Assembly: GCA_016801845.1 (NCBI GenBank) | Contig: CM028931.1 | Location: forward strand, 6,469,563 to 6,533,562 | From: Polydactylus sextarius | Taxonomy: Eukaryota; Chordata; Actinopteri; Polynemidae | Length of the DNA: 64,000 nucleotides | Direction of reading: 5' to 3' | Part shown: positions 43,567-56,000 of the stretch, in pieces | Numbering within the stretch: the first letter of the stretch is position 1 | Layout: every line of letters begins with the position of its first letter | Program-made: the position numbers and the translations under genes | The notes under the pieces: model-generated | Databases searched by the model: none | The model's input: the letters and a program-made list of their open reading frames with translations, nothing else | What the model was told of the DNA's origin: nothing

Positions 43567-44189
43567 TACGCAGTCGTAAATATTAACACAACAATCTGAG
43601 AATCTGAGAATCTGTGAATTGTTTTTATTTGTTTCTATGTATTTCTAGTCAAATTCATCTTTTGTATAGCGCAGAATGTCAAGTTAATCTGTTATTTTTT
43701 TTTTCAGAATCTTCTTCTTATGTGCATCACTAATAGAAATGTATGCTGTCGTAACGCTTGGTGATGTCGGCGGTCTGTGTTGCATCGAGAGCATCTTGAT
43801 CGTTTATTATCTCCTTAATTTTTTGTCTCCGCAATGGTCCCATGCTTTTTTTTTTTTTTTTTTTTTTTGGTCTTGGGCTTCATATCACTTTTTCACGTGC
43901 CTTGTTTTACTACCGTAAATGGTGAATGTTGTAGAGTACAGATGAGGATGGAAAAAAAAAAAAGAACAATTAATCCCACTGATATACATTTAAAGGTATT
44001 AGTTGACAACTATTTAAGATTATAACACTGAATAGGCTGCAGAGACTTTCTAGTGCTGAGCACCTATGTTTGGTAATGCCGGGGCAGCTTTGTGGTATAT
44101 TGTATCTATGATTATTGACATTTTGGATGTTTTCTGTACAGTAGAATTTGCAAATGTAAATGGAGCCTTTTGGAAATAAATGTACAGCT

Positions 44190-44470
44190 GAAAGATCTCA
44201 CCTTGTCCAGATGATAATCATTGTACTTTATGAAGCCGTCCATGTACATTTCCAGCAAACCATCAACTGTCAACAAGGAAGTCCTGGTATCCCTCCCCCA
44301 AGCAATACTTTCCAGTTCTTCCTGAAGAAACAATGGCGTTCTCAGGCCAGATGAGATATTTAATCTCTCCAGTGTGTTCTGGGTCAACCCTTAAGGTCTC
44401 CTGCCTAGGAAGCCAATATAATATCCTCCTCACAGTGGAGTTAGAGGCCAAGGTAACACCATCCAGAGAA
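44190..44470 (-). pseudogene. Rex3/RTE-like LINE 3' remnant
   Basis: On the minus strand, GACCCAGAACACACTGGAGA, GGCCTGAGAACGCC and GGAAGAACTGGAAAGTATTG follow the pattern of the end of fish RTE-type LINE ORFs (ProArgHisThrLeuGluArg-like, then TrpGluArg and GlnGluGluLeuGlu). The frame is interrupted by indels: ITL and LERLN pieces lie in different frames. Assignment to Rex3/RTE is from memory. Confidence 0.55.
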
Positions 44471-44750
44471 ACTATATTAACACAAAGTACAATATCTACT
44501 ATTTTGTATGAATTTTTTTGAAGGAAGCCACATCCACATCATCAGCCCACTCAATTCACCTGTGCACCCCTACTCTAACCAGCGCATAAGCTTCTCTAGT
44601 TCACTCATTCTTTGTCAGATTCTTCTTTGCTCTTCAGATGCAAGACTTTCCAACGTTTTTCCTCTGGATTGATCACCTGTTTCTGACCTCCACCCACCTG
44701 CCTTCTGTCTCTGACTACGAGTTTTGTCTTTTGGATTTGTTTGTCCAAGC

Positions 44751-44962
44751 CAGGTTTGTCCAAACTATTCCACAAAGAGCCGTGTGGCTGCAGGTTTTTG
44801 TTCCAACCGGTCAAGATTATCACACAGTTGGACCAATCAAGTGTCTGAAGACTGAGATCAGTTAATTAAATGAGTCAAGTCTGGTGTGTTGCTGTTGCTT
44901 GGTTGGAAAAAAAAAAAACCTGCAGCCACACGACTTTTTGTGGAATAGTTTGGACACCTCTG
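44751..44962. mobile_element. hAT-like MITE, full length
   Basis: CAGGTTTGTCCAAACTATTC at the left and GAATAGTTTGGACACCTCTG at the right are inverted; the arms continue through GTGTGGCTGCAGGTTTTT and TTCCAACC for about 55 bp. Length 212 bp. A CAG start and TCCAAACT-type ends suggest hAT. No clean 8-bp duplication remains here. Relatives are at 53780-53964 and 14470-14607. Confidence 0.8.
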
Positions 44963-45789
44963 AGGTCTGTACTACGAAGTGAGTTCAACATACCCAGGAT
45001 CTCTTTCAGTTATCTGGCTTCATTAACCCTAATAATCTCAGTCTTCTACCAGTGAATAGGCTGATACAACTTTAACCTTCATGTTCAGCTGCAACCCTAG
45101 CGGCACAAAACAATAAAAATTGAATATAAGAAGTGGTATCCAAGTATAGTTTCAATGCTTGTGCTTCAGCTTGTGCTTGTGCTTTCAGTGCAGTGCTTCA
45201 GTATTTGTAAAATGTGTCAATAATAATATATAATTACTTTTTGTAAGAGTGAATACTTTTCACTACGATTCATCCTTTCTGAAGAAGCAGAAAAACCACA
45301 TGCACTTTGACACAGTCACTCCCTGTTATGATGACTGTCATCATAACAGGGAGTGATTGTGTCACGGTGCATCTGGTTCCTCTGGTTTTATAAATAATAA
45401 CATAAGTGCTGATGACATTCACTGTACAAAATGAGTTAATAATTAGTTCATAATTTGGCTGGTAGTTCTCATTTAATTCAGTCAGTGTCACAACACAGTC
45501 TGGCAGTTAAAATTGTGAAATTGAACCTTATTTGTAAGGGTTGATTTTAAGAGGTTTTTTTAAAAAATATTGACTGTATATTTAAGGTGTTTCATTCCAC
45601 ATGGGTGGTGCATAATAAGTAGTTAGTTCTGTCTTATTATTATTATTATTATTATTATATGTCTTATCTTATTTGATGACATATTTATAATGTATGGAGG
45701 TAATTTTTTACCCATTAATGTTCTTGCAATAAAAGTCAATAAATCCATTTTCCTTCTGAGGGAAAGAGAGTAGCATTGTACCATTTCAT

Positions 45790-46190
45790 ACACAGTCAAT
45801 CAATCATTCAAACTTTATTTATATAGCAAATTAAAACCTCCCAGTCACTCCCACCCAACCAACCACCTGCTGTCCTTAACCCCTACCCCTCCACCCCTAA
45901 TCCTTATTAATTATAAAACATGTCTGGAAATTATAATAAATAATAATATGGCTATGGAACTGAAGACCTGAGGAAACGCTGAAGCTAAAAACTAAAAACT
46001 AGCTAAAATGAGTAAAACTACTGCAGTGTAAACTAACATAAAATGAAATGAATAAAGTCTGCAGGCTTCAGGTAATGGAAGGCTGCCTCACCGTGGGTTC
46101 TTGTATTAACAATGGGAACCACTAAAAGGCCGGTGCCAGAACATGTTACATATCTTTATTTTGTTCACGTTAGACCCACTCAACAGGTTA
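45790..46190. repeat. possible interspersed repeat fragment
   Basis: Starts with CAATCAATCATTCAAACTTT and ATTTATATAGCA, a common beginning of fish interspersed repeats. The remainder is C-rich then A-rich and was not recognised. Its end is uncertain. Confidence 0.35.
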
Positions 46191-47235
46191 TGGTAAGGTT
46201 GAAGTGTAGTGAAGCGTTTGTATGAACTGCGAGGGAAAAAGGTGAAGTTAGGATCATATCATACACCCCATTCATTCTCTACATACATCCCTATACGCAC
46301 TCCACATACACTCTTTGAAAACATCCATATATTTCCGGTATATTATTCTATTTAAGGCAGACCTATGATAATTTGTGTGCCACATTTAGGGTCATATACA
46401 ACACTGAGACACTGACTGTGTCATGTAACAGACAGCACCAATTGGACCTTGAACGGAGACAGATAAAAACAGATAAAAAAGTGATGTCGGCTCTGCACAG
46501 CATGCTATTGTGCTGTACACTAAGGCCATGTCTCCTGGTACCAGTAAACTTTATACAACTTAAGCCATCTGAGTCTTCCATGTCTTCCTAAGTGTTTCCT
46601 CTTCCTTTAGTGGTGCTGAAGCTGGACTGATTTGCATCTTCCTTCCCTCTGCACCTTGTTCTTTCGCTTTCACATTCTGATTCAAATAAATAGCACCCAG
46701 CAGCATGTGGCTATTTATCCCCCAACATGTATTCTTCTTTCTAATATATTTATATATTCAATACATGAGCAGAAAGCAGTTACAGTCCCTCAGCGTAAAA
46801 ATTCAGGTCTTATCTCGAAGAGGTTTTGCCCTCCTCCCTCGGCCTTATCGTCACAAACACACAGCACGTTAAACACACGCTGGAGATGGAAACAGGTCAA
46901 AACTGTATTTGAGTTTTACACCAATGCATATTTGACTCATCGGCAGCAGAAGATCCACCCCTTCCTGTGTGGCTGCATATCTGTGAGCTGCAGGCAACTG
47001 CTCATTAGATACTGTTACACACAGGAGTAAGGTTTGCTAAAAAAGAAAAAAAAAAAAAACTTTGTGTACTTCGAACGTCATTTATTCTTCATATATCATT
47101 AAATTTAAATAAATAATTTTTGATCTTGTCTCTTATATTTCAATGGAAGTTTTACAATTGGTCTGTGCCAATTATTTCACAGTAAATGTGTTACATGTTC
47201 CTGTATTCTGGAGAAGGAAGGTTCAGTTTAAAATT

Positions 47236-47650
47236 AACTTTGGGTACATTAAAACATGATAATGAGTTGTTATGTTTGCTGAGGAGCAAAACTACGCTAG
47301 CCTGTTGCATTCTGAACATTGTTATTTTTATCGTTTTTGTCCAAAAGACTCGCCATGTAAGTGATTGGGGCATCAAGGTAGTTTGAAGACGTCGCTATTT
47401 TAAACCATTAAAAAAAGCTCAAAGTAGCTCCACACTTCCTTGCTGGTATAACAAGGGTCCTGACATTTAAATCAAGGCGTTGACAACTTTGTAAGTGAAC
47501 ACATCGTTTATTAAAAAGACTTTTTTTTACAGGTAGGACCTTAGTGGTAGTTACCGGTCGCCACCATGTTGAAAGTAAGTCCTACAAGTTGATTGACGGA
47601 CATGAACCAATGGGCAAAATAGGAGGAGAGATGGTACAAAATGAATTCCG
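47236..47650. mobile_element. palindromic DNA element, copy 2 (truncated)
   Basis: Matches 28170-28851 in reverse orientation over AACATGATAATGAGTTGTTA, GTAAGTGATTGGGGCATCAA, GCTCCACACTTCCTTGC and GTCCTACAAGTTGATTGACG. Only one terminal arm remains; the other ends near 47650 in ATTAATGAATTTC. Confidence 0.75.
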
Positions 47651-47907
47651 TGCAAATTAATGAATTTCATTTGCACTTAACTTTTGGTGCATTACCATCA
47701 CAAAACGGTATGGAGTATGGACTGGAATTAATCACTTAGATTCTATTGTTAATAATACTTTTAAAAATGTCCTTAAAGCGTTCCTGCAACACTCAAAGGT
47801 CTTGTCTTGTCGATCTAACTTTATTTTTGGGATTATTACATGTTCCACTCTTTCTTCTTGTCTGCATCTGTTGGATGCTGATTCCTTATTTTATGTAACG
47901 AACTGTT

Positions 47908-48622
47908 CAGGGGGCCAGATTCACAAAACCTTAAGAAAAAAAAAAAGTTCTTTGATATTCACAAATAAAATTCTTTTGTTTTTGTTTTTTTTCTTAACTT
48001 TCTTCTTACGTTTTGCCCAAAGCAAAAAAAGTTAAGAATAACTGAGATTCTTGAAAACTTAGTTCTTAAAATTCCTCTCAGTTTTCTTCTTAACTTTAAG
48101 ACAATAATTTAAATTTTTAAGGTAATTTAAGCAACGTTTGTGTGTGTGTGTGTGTGTGTGTGTAGCCTATATCAGATTAAAATAGCCTACATTTTACAGT
48201 TAGCCTACAGGCTAACATTTACCCAGTGGCTTTAAGTTGTGTAGCCTATTGAATGTACTACTATTTATTATAAGTAGATCAAGTAGGCAGGGTTTATTTA
48301 AGTTAATCACTAAATTGGTTACTGAAGTTGTCCCTGTCATTATGTAGATGGAGATACATTGGGCTGTTGCCAGGGAAGAACATCCACCAAGGCCACTAAG
48401 AGACAAAATGAACCCCCTTAAACTGCCTGATAACTTTTTAATTAGACAGTATAGGCTTCCTAGACCTGCAGTCATGTTCCTTGTTAAACTTTTGTCAGGA
48501 GATCTGAAGATCAGAAGCTCTTGAGAAAAAATTGTGTAAGAAATGACACTGATTACTTAAGATGATTCTTACGAACTTCCCTAAGTTTTATCTTAAGACG
48601 GGGTTTGTGAATCTGGCCCCTG
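47908..48622. mobile_element. non-autonomous DNA transposon with CAGGGGCCAGATTCACAAA ends
   Basis: Left CAGGGGGCCAGATTCACAAA and right TTTGTGAATCTGGCCCCTG are inverted (one extra G on the left). Length 715 bp with AT-rich interior and a GT microsatellite (48139-48162). No transposase ORF. The CAGGGG ends resemble hAT, but I see no 8-bp duplication. Confidence 0.8.
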
Positions 48623-48899
48623 ATGTTTATGTCCAAACCGTAATCTTGATATTATTGACTCCCACGCTACATTTCTATCATATCACTTCTTTTTTTGTAG
48701 CCGTCCTACAAGTTGCTGCTACTGAATGATGCCATCACCCAATTTGCATAATGTGCCATGTGAATGTCATTGTAATGGAGGCTTTAGGAGAGAGGAATGA
48801 TATCATTGGAGAGACAAAAAAAAAAAAATGAGAAAGAGAAAACAAGCATCCTAATTTTTTTTTAGATCTACTAATGAACTTTCTTCTGCCAACAATGGT

Positions 48900-49208
48900 C
48901 TTGCCGGTGCAGGTGCAGACAGGCGGTCGTTGTCAGGCTCCACCCAGCTCTACCTCTGCTGAGGCCCCGGGTCCAACCCTTTAGGTCCCGTGATGATAGT
49001 TCCTCCCACCCCACCGGGAAGTTTTAGTTCAGCGTGAAACGGCGGCTCGGTCACATTTGCGCTTATCTGTGGACGCGGAGAAATCTGCTCAAGAACTGTG
49101 CTGTAAATTATTATTATTATTATTATTATTATTAATATATATATATATTTTTTTTTTTTGGGGAATGAGACAGCTCACGTCTGAGGACTCTGACCTCTCT
49201 ACAAGAAC
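48900..49208 (+). promoter_or_regulatory. promoter and 5' UTR region of the death receptor gene
   Basis: GC-richer than its surroundings (CACCCCACCGGGAAG, GAAACGGCGGCTCGG), then a TTA/TA microsatellite and T run (49108-49160) about 50 bp before the start codon. No convincing TATA box or defined transcription-factor site. The transcription start is unknown. Confidence 0.4.
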
Positions 49209-49232
49209 ATGGACAGCGTCTTTTCACTGAAG
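49209..49232 (+). CDS. tnfrsf10b: death receptor exon 1 (start codon, signal peptide start)
   Basis: ATG followed by DSVFSLK, then donor GTAAGT. It is short, but the phase-0 join to exon 2 makes MDSVFSLK plus a hydrophobic VLFLLILLLM core, a convincing signal peptide. This supports the start choice. The upstream context AGAACATGG is acceptable. Confidence 0.8.
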
Positions 49233-49622
49233 GTAAGTGTTGTTAGAGCGGACCTGCGGAGCTGTGACAGCACATGTTGGTGCATGAACGCGTTTTTTTT
49301 TTTTTTGACCCGTTGCGCTCGGTTGTCGTGGCCGAGGAACACGGTCGGTGGAGTCATCAGTGTGTTTGCCATGTGGGCTTTAAAGCGGCCAGCTGTGAAA
49401 TTCCTCGTAGTCCTGAGAAAAGTGACAGAGCTGCGCGTCCTCTGACACCTCAGTGAGACCCAGCTCTTAGTCTGACTAGGGCCGCTGCCAGGATTTCTGG
49501 CCCCATGGGAGGATTTGACAATGGGCCCCTGACATTATGTGTTGATATAATAGTCTGATATTGTTTGGGCCTCTTTGAATTGTTCTAACCCTCCCCTGAG
49601 GATGATGCTGTCCGGCAGACAG

Positions 49623-49653
<31 letters not shown>

Positions 49654-50042
49654 ACCCAACACACACACTCAACCCACACACTCTCTACCCACACACTCAC
49701 ACTCTGCCCACACACTCACAAAATCTCTACAAACACACACACACTATACCCACACCCACCAACACACACACACTCTACCAACACACACACACACACTCTC
49801 TACCAACACACACACACACTCTCTACCAATACACAAACCCACCCACACACACTCTCTACCAACAGACACACTCTCTACCCACACACACACACGCACACTA
49901 CCAAAACACACACACACACAAACACTCTACCCCACCCCACACACACACTCTGCCAACACCATGGTCAGGCTCATGTGTCAGTAAACTACCTCAGAAAAGT
50001 TATGTCACACCTTATGTCCTCTGGAGGAGGAAAAACAAACAA

Positions 50043-50075
<33 letters not shown>

Positions 50076-53000
50076 TGCGGAGAGTGAGAGAGGCCAGCCA
50101 TTGACAGTAAAATAATGGGTGTGATCAGCAGCCTTGTTTGTGCTCTTGCTTAATTCACTTCCTCCTCCCACCTAGTCAGGTATTGACTATATATGGGCAC
50201 ATGATTTGTATTCCGCGTCTTAACTACATCTCGGAGCGGGCTGCCTGTGTGCTGATGGAAATATTTGAAGGAAACCCCCCTCCCTCCCTCCTTCCCTTCG
50301 GTCATATCTACCTTCTCAACTCAACCTGCGGATATGGTCTGATCGGGGGGGGGGGGTGCTTTTTATTGGCGGGGCACGGCCATAGAAAGTGTTGCGTCAC
50401 ATCCCAAATCACATCTCTATTAAACAAGAATATGGAGACGAGTGAGTCATGGTTTTTCTCGCTCTGCAAACAACGTGTATCTCATGAGGTGAACTGAACT
50501 GCTACTTTATAACCAACACACCTGAACGGCTGACGCAGATACTAAATATATCTGTAGAATGAACCTATTTGTATATTAAAAATGATGCAAAACATACTGC
50601 AACATTCGAGAAACTGTGTATGTCACTATATCTTCTCTTATTTTTTTTTTTTTTTTTTAAGGTTTTATTCTTGTTGATCTTGTTGCTGATGCACACGGAG
50701 GCGTTTCCGCAGTCTGGCATTGACACGGGACGCATCAGGACTCAGAGGGACGTCAACCGCTGCCGAGCAGATGAATACCAGCACGGCAGCATCTGCTGTT
50801 CAAACTGTCCAGCTGGTATGTCGCCACACTGAACTGAAACTGTCAGTAGTTCCCCAAAATCCAACACAGGATGAGTTTGAATTTTATGATTTAATTTTTT
50901 ACATACATAGGTCCTGTCAGACAGTTAAAGTATAACTGGATAAGTGGAGGGAACTGGATTAGTCTGTGTTTTCTCCGTATATTGTTGGTGGTATTTTGGG
51001 TTTGCGCATGTGGAGAACCACTAAGTATTTTGTATTTCGGCATTTTTGCCATGTTCCTCTTTGCAAGTCTTCTCTCATTTTGTGTGTTTGTTCCCAATCA
51101 AACGCGCACTTCGGCCATTTTGGCAGATTTAACTCATGTTTCAAGTGTTTAGTACAAACCATTTCTACCCTTTACCCCTACCCCTCTCTTTTGCGCATTC
51201 ACGTGAGGTGAAGGGTCGTCTTGTCTCGATTCTCTTCTGGATAAAGGAGGAAGGCGTCAAACAATCCTCCAAACAAAGCTATCCCAGGACCAGCACTTTA
51301 AACGAAGGGGTATGAGAAGTTTCCCAGCATGCACCAGGACAAGGATGCAGTTGTCAAAAAAATGTGCGATTTAATTAATAAACTAATCGGTACTTTTAAC
51401 TTATTAAGCTAACTTATCGTTAACCGCTAATCAATAATGTTTGTTAGCGTTAGCTAACATTTTCCATTCATCTGATAACAGGACTCTTTTCTGACGAAAT
51501 GTCACATTAATGTAAACGAACGTCTCGTCGGTTTTTAATCAATCGAGTCTGTGGACGCCATCTTTGTTTGTTTGATGTCATTCGGTCGTCATGGAGACTT
51601 GTCGCGTCGTTTCGCGTAGCAACTAGCGACGACTTCTGATGACGTGCTCATTTCCTAGAGGAACGTTTTCACCCCTACCTCCAACATTTTGTTTCAAAGG
51701 ATGAGGGGTAGTGGTGGAAGACTGGAATTACACTGTATTTATTATTCCATACAATAAATTCACTGTTTTTTTTTTTTTTTTTGGTTTTTTTTGTGCAATA
51801 AATTCCATTAGTTTCAAGTTCAAGCCAGTGAGTAATCATTTGAAATAACTACGATTTCAGTTTTGAACCAAATAATCCTGATTATCAGTTTTTCTGCATT
51901 CGATCAGCGCTAGTCCTGATGAATTGTGTGTGTGTTTGCTAGGTACACACATGGAATCACCGTGCACCACAGCAGGACAGATGGGGACGTGTAAGGAGTG
52001 TGACCACGGCAGGTTCACTGAACATGGAAATGGACTGAAGGACTGTTTAACATGCACACAGTGTCGTCCAGGTAATTCTATCCTCTCAACTATCAACTGA
52101 GGAGGGAAAATCAATACTCAGTCTCTGAGCATAAACTCGGTTTGTTTTCACACTTGGTCCCTTTCAGCCTTTAAAGCAAACTCAGATCAATAACTGAGCA
52201 TTTTTGGCCCATGTGTGAACGCTCTAAGCGCACTCAGACCCCTTTAGAGCTAAAAAGGTCCAAGGTACGGTTCGCCTAAACTGTGCAGCGGGTCCACTTT
52301 GCCTTTTTGTGTGAAGTGAAAACTACCCAGAATGCCAAGCAGTGAAGGTGTGAGAGCTCTAGAGAACTGACTGAGGCTCCATCACAGTTTAAGCGGAACA
52401 GAAAGAGAACCGCTTTTAGGGGACTGAGTCCGGTTTGTTTAATAGGGAACCATATGTGGAAAAACACCCTTAGATTTAACAAGGTGCTTTTCTTGCTTCA
52501 TCAGATCAGGAAATGGTGACGCCGTGCACGTCCACTGCAAATAGTAAATGTCAATGCAAGCCGGGGAGATTCTGCGCCATTGACCAGGCATGTGAAGTGT
52601 GCAAGAAGTGTTCGAGGTGAGCGAGAAGAAGATGCATAATGCTTGATGAGTTTAAGTGCGAGGACCGACTCGGTGTGACTCTCTCTGTACCAGGTGTGAA
52701 AAAGACGAAGAGATAGCGAGGAACTGCACGGCGACCACCAACACCGAGTGCAAGAGGCGGCCTAATCCCGGCTCCACGTCGAGTACGTACGGCACCCAAC
52801 ACATGGTTGTTAAAACTCGAGTCATCAACGGAGATGAGAAAACATACATTCATACTAACCGTTGTCATGTACGTGTTTGTCTTGTTTCGCTTTTCCTTCA
52901 TGCAGCAAAACAAGTAGTGTTTGTGACGCTTGGACTGATTTCTGCCGTGATCTTCGTTGGGATTGTATCATGGTGCTGGTGGAAGAAACACAGAGGAGCA

Positions 53001-56000
53001 CGTATGTTGAAAACACGTTAAGATATTTCAAATCTCCATATCTGAGCTGTATTATATGACGGAAAGCAAGAAGGGAAAATTGCTTGAGGTTTAAATGTTT
53101 TTTTTTGTTTTTTTTTTTTTATTTAGCGAAAAAGATTATTTCTTATCTAAAACAATGTGCTCAAGTTGAATTTCATCATGACGTTCAGCAGCCACTGAGT
53201 CACACAGTGATTACTGGTGACACATTGGTTTAATAACCCACCCTGCAATAAACTTGCATTCCATGTCGTAAGAGGAAGTTCAGGGTCATTTTCAGGGTCA
53301 AGACATAAAGCCGCAATGTGTCATTTTTCAGGTTGTCTATTAACAAAATGACCCCTCATTAACAAGTCGAAATTTTCCGGTAAGGTTTGAATTTTCCATT
53401 TAGAGAAACGTAGTGACCCAGCTCGATGCAGGTCGCCATGTTGCGCCGCCATATTGAGACTACAGGCTTGCTGATATAAAGGGTCATTATAGGAGAGCTC
53501 GGACACTTGGAGCAGATGCTGGGATTTGATGTTTTCCAACGCGCTCTCGAGCTCAGATACAGTGCTTGTTTTTGCTTTGACAGTGAAAGTGTAAGAAATA
53601 ACTGGGCGTGTTTTTATGGAGCTGTTGCTTCCAGAGACAGAACGTCAGCCCAGTGTGACTGAACAATGATTTCCTGTAGCTGTGGTCAGATTTGTCACAA
53701 TGCTCTGGTCTCTCAGCTGTGCCTGTTAACTGAAAGAACACACAAATAGGTAGACCTTTATTTATCTATCTATCTTGATCAAGGGTGGGCAAAACTATTC
53801 CAAAAAGAGCCATGTGGCTACATGTTTTTTATTCCAACCAGACTTGACTCATTTAATTAAGTGACCTCAGTCGTCAGACAGTTGATTGGTCAAACTGTGT
53901 GATAATCATGACTGGTTTGATCAAAAACCATATGGGCCTTTGAGGAATACTTTGGACAAACCTGATCTAGACTTTAGATAGACTACTTCCCTCTCTACAT
54001 ACCTACCTCCCTCCCTACCTACCTACTAAAAAAAAAAAAAAAACCTTAATTTATTTATCTATTAATCAACCTGTCAGTTTTTAGAGGAAGATCTGAGACT
54101 ATCAATTACCAATAAGACAGTAATTAGAGAAGCATTTTGTTTGAAATCGTGATCAAAAGTTATTTCACTATCCTGTGCTCTGGCTGATGTGCACTAGGCT
54201 GAGAAACTAGCTGAACTGGTCTGCAGATGGTAGATGTGATGCCAATGGGTTTCAGCAGGAGCAGGCCTAGAGGATATGCTAACGCTCACCGATGATGTTG
54301 CAATAAGGTGCAGAAAGAGAAAAAATAAACAACTTTCTGTAAATGTGTCGGCCGCACCAAACTTGAACTTTGAGTAACATATCTTTGTTGAGTCAGTGCT
54401 CTGTATTAAGGAAACAGTGACACTGTTATTCACGCCATATCAAGTCAAGTAGCTGGGACTCCTGGGGAATTCCTTGAAGTTGCATAATCCTGTGCTCTCA
54501 TCCTTTTCTTTAGACTCCCAGATTAGCCTGCCTAGTGGGGTGAAATCTGGACGGGTGAGTTCCCGTGGGGATTTTAACAACTTGTGCAATAGAATAAAGT
54601 AAAATAAATTACGTTTGCTCAGATTTGAGCAGATTTTTAGTCAAAGAATAAACAAATGCAGCAGCCTGTGCCTGATGTCATGCTCCTCATCCTGTCTAGA
54701 ATTGCACCTCTCCCACAGAGAAGAACAGGAAGTCAAACCGGCAACTGGTGAGACCCAGATCCTCAGCCGATGTGGATGATGAGCGTAAAGTGCTGTGTGA
54801 AAGCCTAAGCAGCTCAGCCAGTAACTCGCAGCATAGTCTAACCAGCCCGCCCGCCGCCGTCTCCCTCACACCCCTTCCCCGAGCTGGACCTGTGGTCCCC
54901 AGGCAGCCTGACAGCAGGGTGAGAGCAACAGCTCATCTCCATCCTCGCTTTCTCCCTTCTCACCTACTTGTTTGTTTCTGTTGTGTACAGCTTTGTTTGC
55001 TCGGCTAACTCATCTGGTTACACTGCTCTGACTGTCCTCTCCTTCCTAATTCGGTTCTTATGTGTGTTTAACCTGCAGTTGGCAACATGTTTTTAGTCAA
55101 ATTTGCTAGAACAGTCATTATATTCTGGAAGTAGTACATGAAAAGGAAATGGAAAGGCTATCTAGGAAAAAACCCAAATTCTCTAGCTCCATCTAAAGCC
55201 TATAATCATGTTGCTGCGTCCCCTTTGCTGTTCCACCAATCACGTCAATCACAGCTTGTGCACACGCTGCTGACATGCTTAAGTGAGAGGACGTTCCTGA
55301 AAAGTTCCCAGTCCCTAAACATTACCAGGAACTCGCTTGGTGGAAACACTGCTATTGCTTACAGGCCTGCGGTTGCATTGGATACTGTACGCCTTTAGAA
55401 TTTTCCAACTCGGAAGGTCTCAGAGTCTCGGAATTCTGTAGACTTGCCGACTGCAGCTTTATCTGTTATATGTTTTCCTTAAATGTATGCACCATATCAT
55501 CACTGTGGCAATAATGAGATCGAATCATTCGTTCTAATGACTGCGCACGGCTCTTGCCCTCACCTGACATTCAAAGAAAGAAGGATGAGATTTTCATTTG
55601 CTGGCAACAAACCACAGTGGTGATGATGATGGATCACTTCCTCTGACTTTGTCCAGTGTGTTTGGAACAAGCAGCTCCTGACCTCCTCTGCTACTGCCCA
55701 CTGTGCTGTTCAGAGTCATATTAACATTGCAGTTAGAAGTTGCTGAGTCATGCGATCCTTATCGCACCTCATAATGATGTTTCTCTATTCTGTGCAATAA
55801 CATCCTGGTGAATGACATCACACTTTCTTAATGTATTAATGATGGTTTCTGTCTGTTTTCTTGTCACATAGGAAGACGAGCAGTTCCCCGTGCTTATTCC
55901 TGTAAATGGTAATGCGTTCTTATTTCCAGTCGTTCTCTCGCAAGTCACACCAACGGCATTCAGTCGTCAAATTGAAGAATTTGTGTCTTTTTCCCCAACA

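Noticed and set aside
49575..50087. 170-residue Thr/His-rich ORF
   Set aside because: It is the translation of a CA-rich microsatellite in an intron, with no domain or codon signal.
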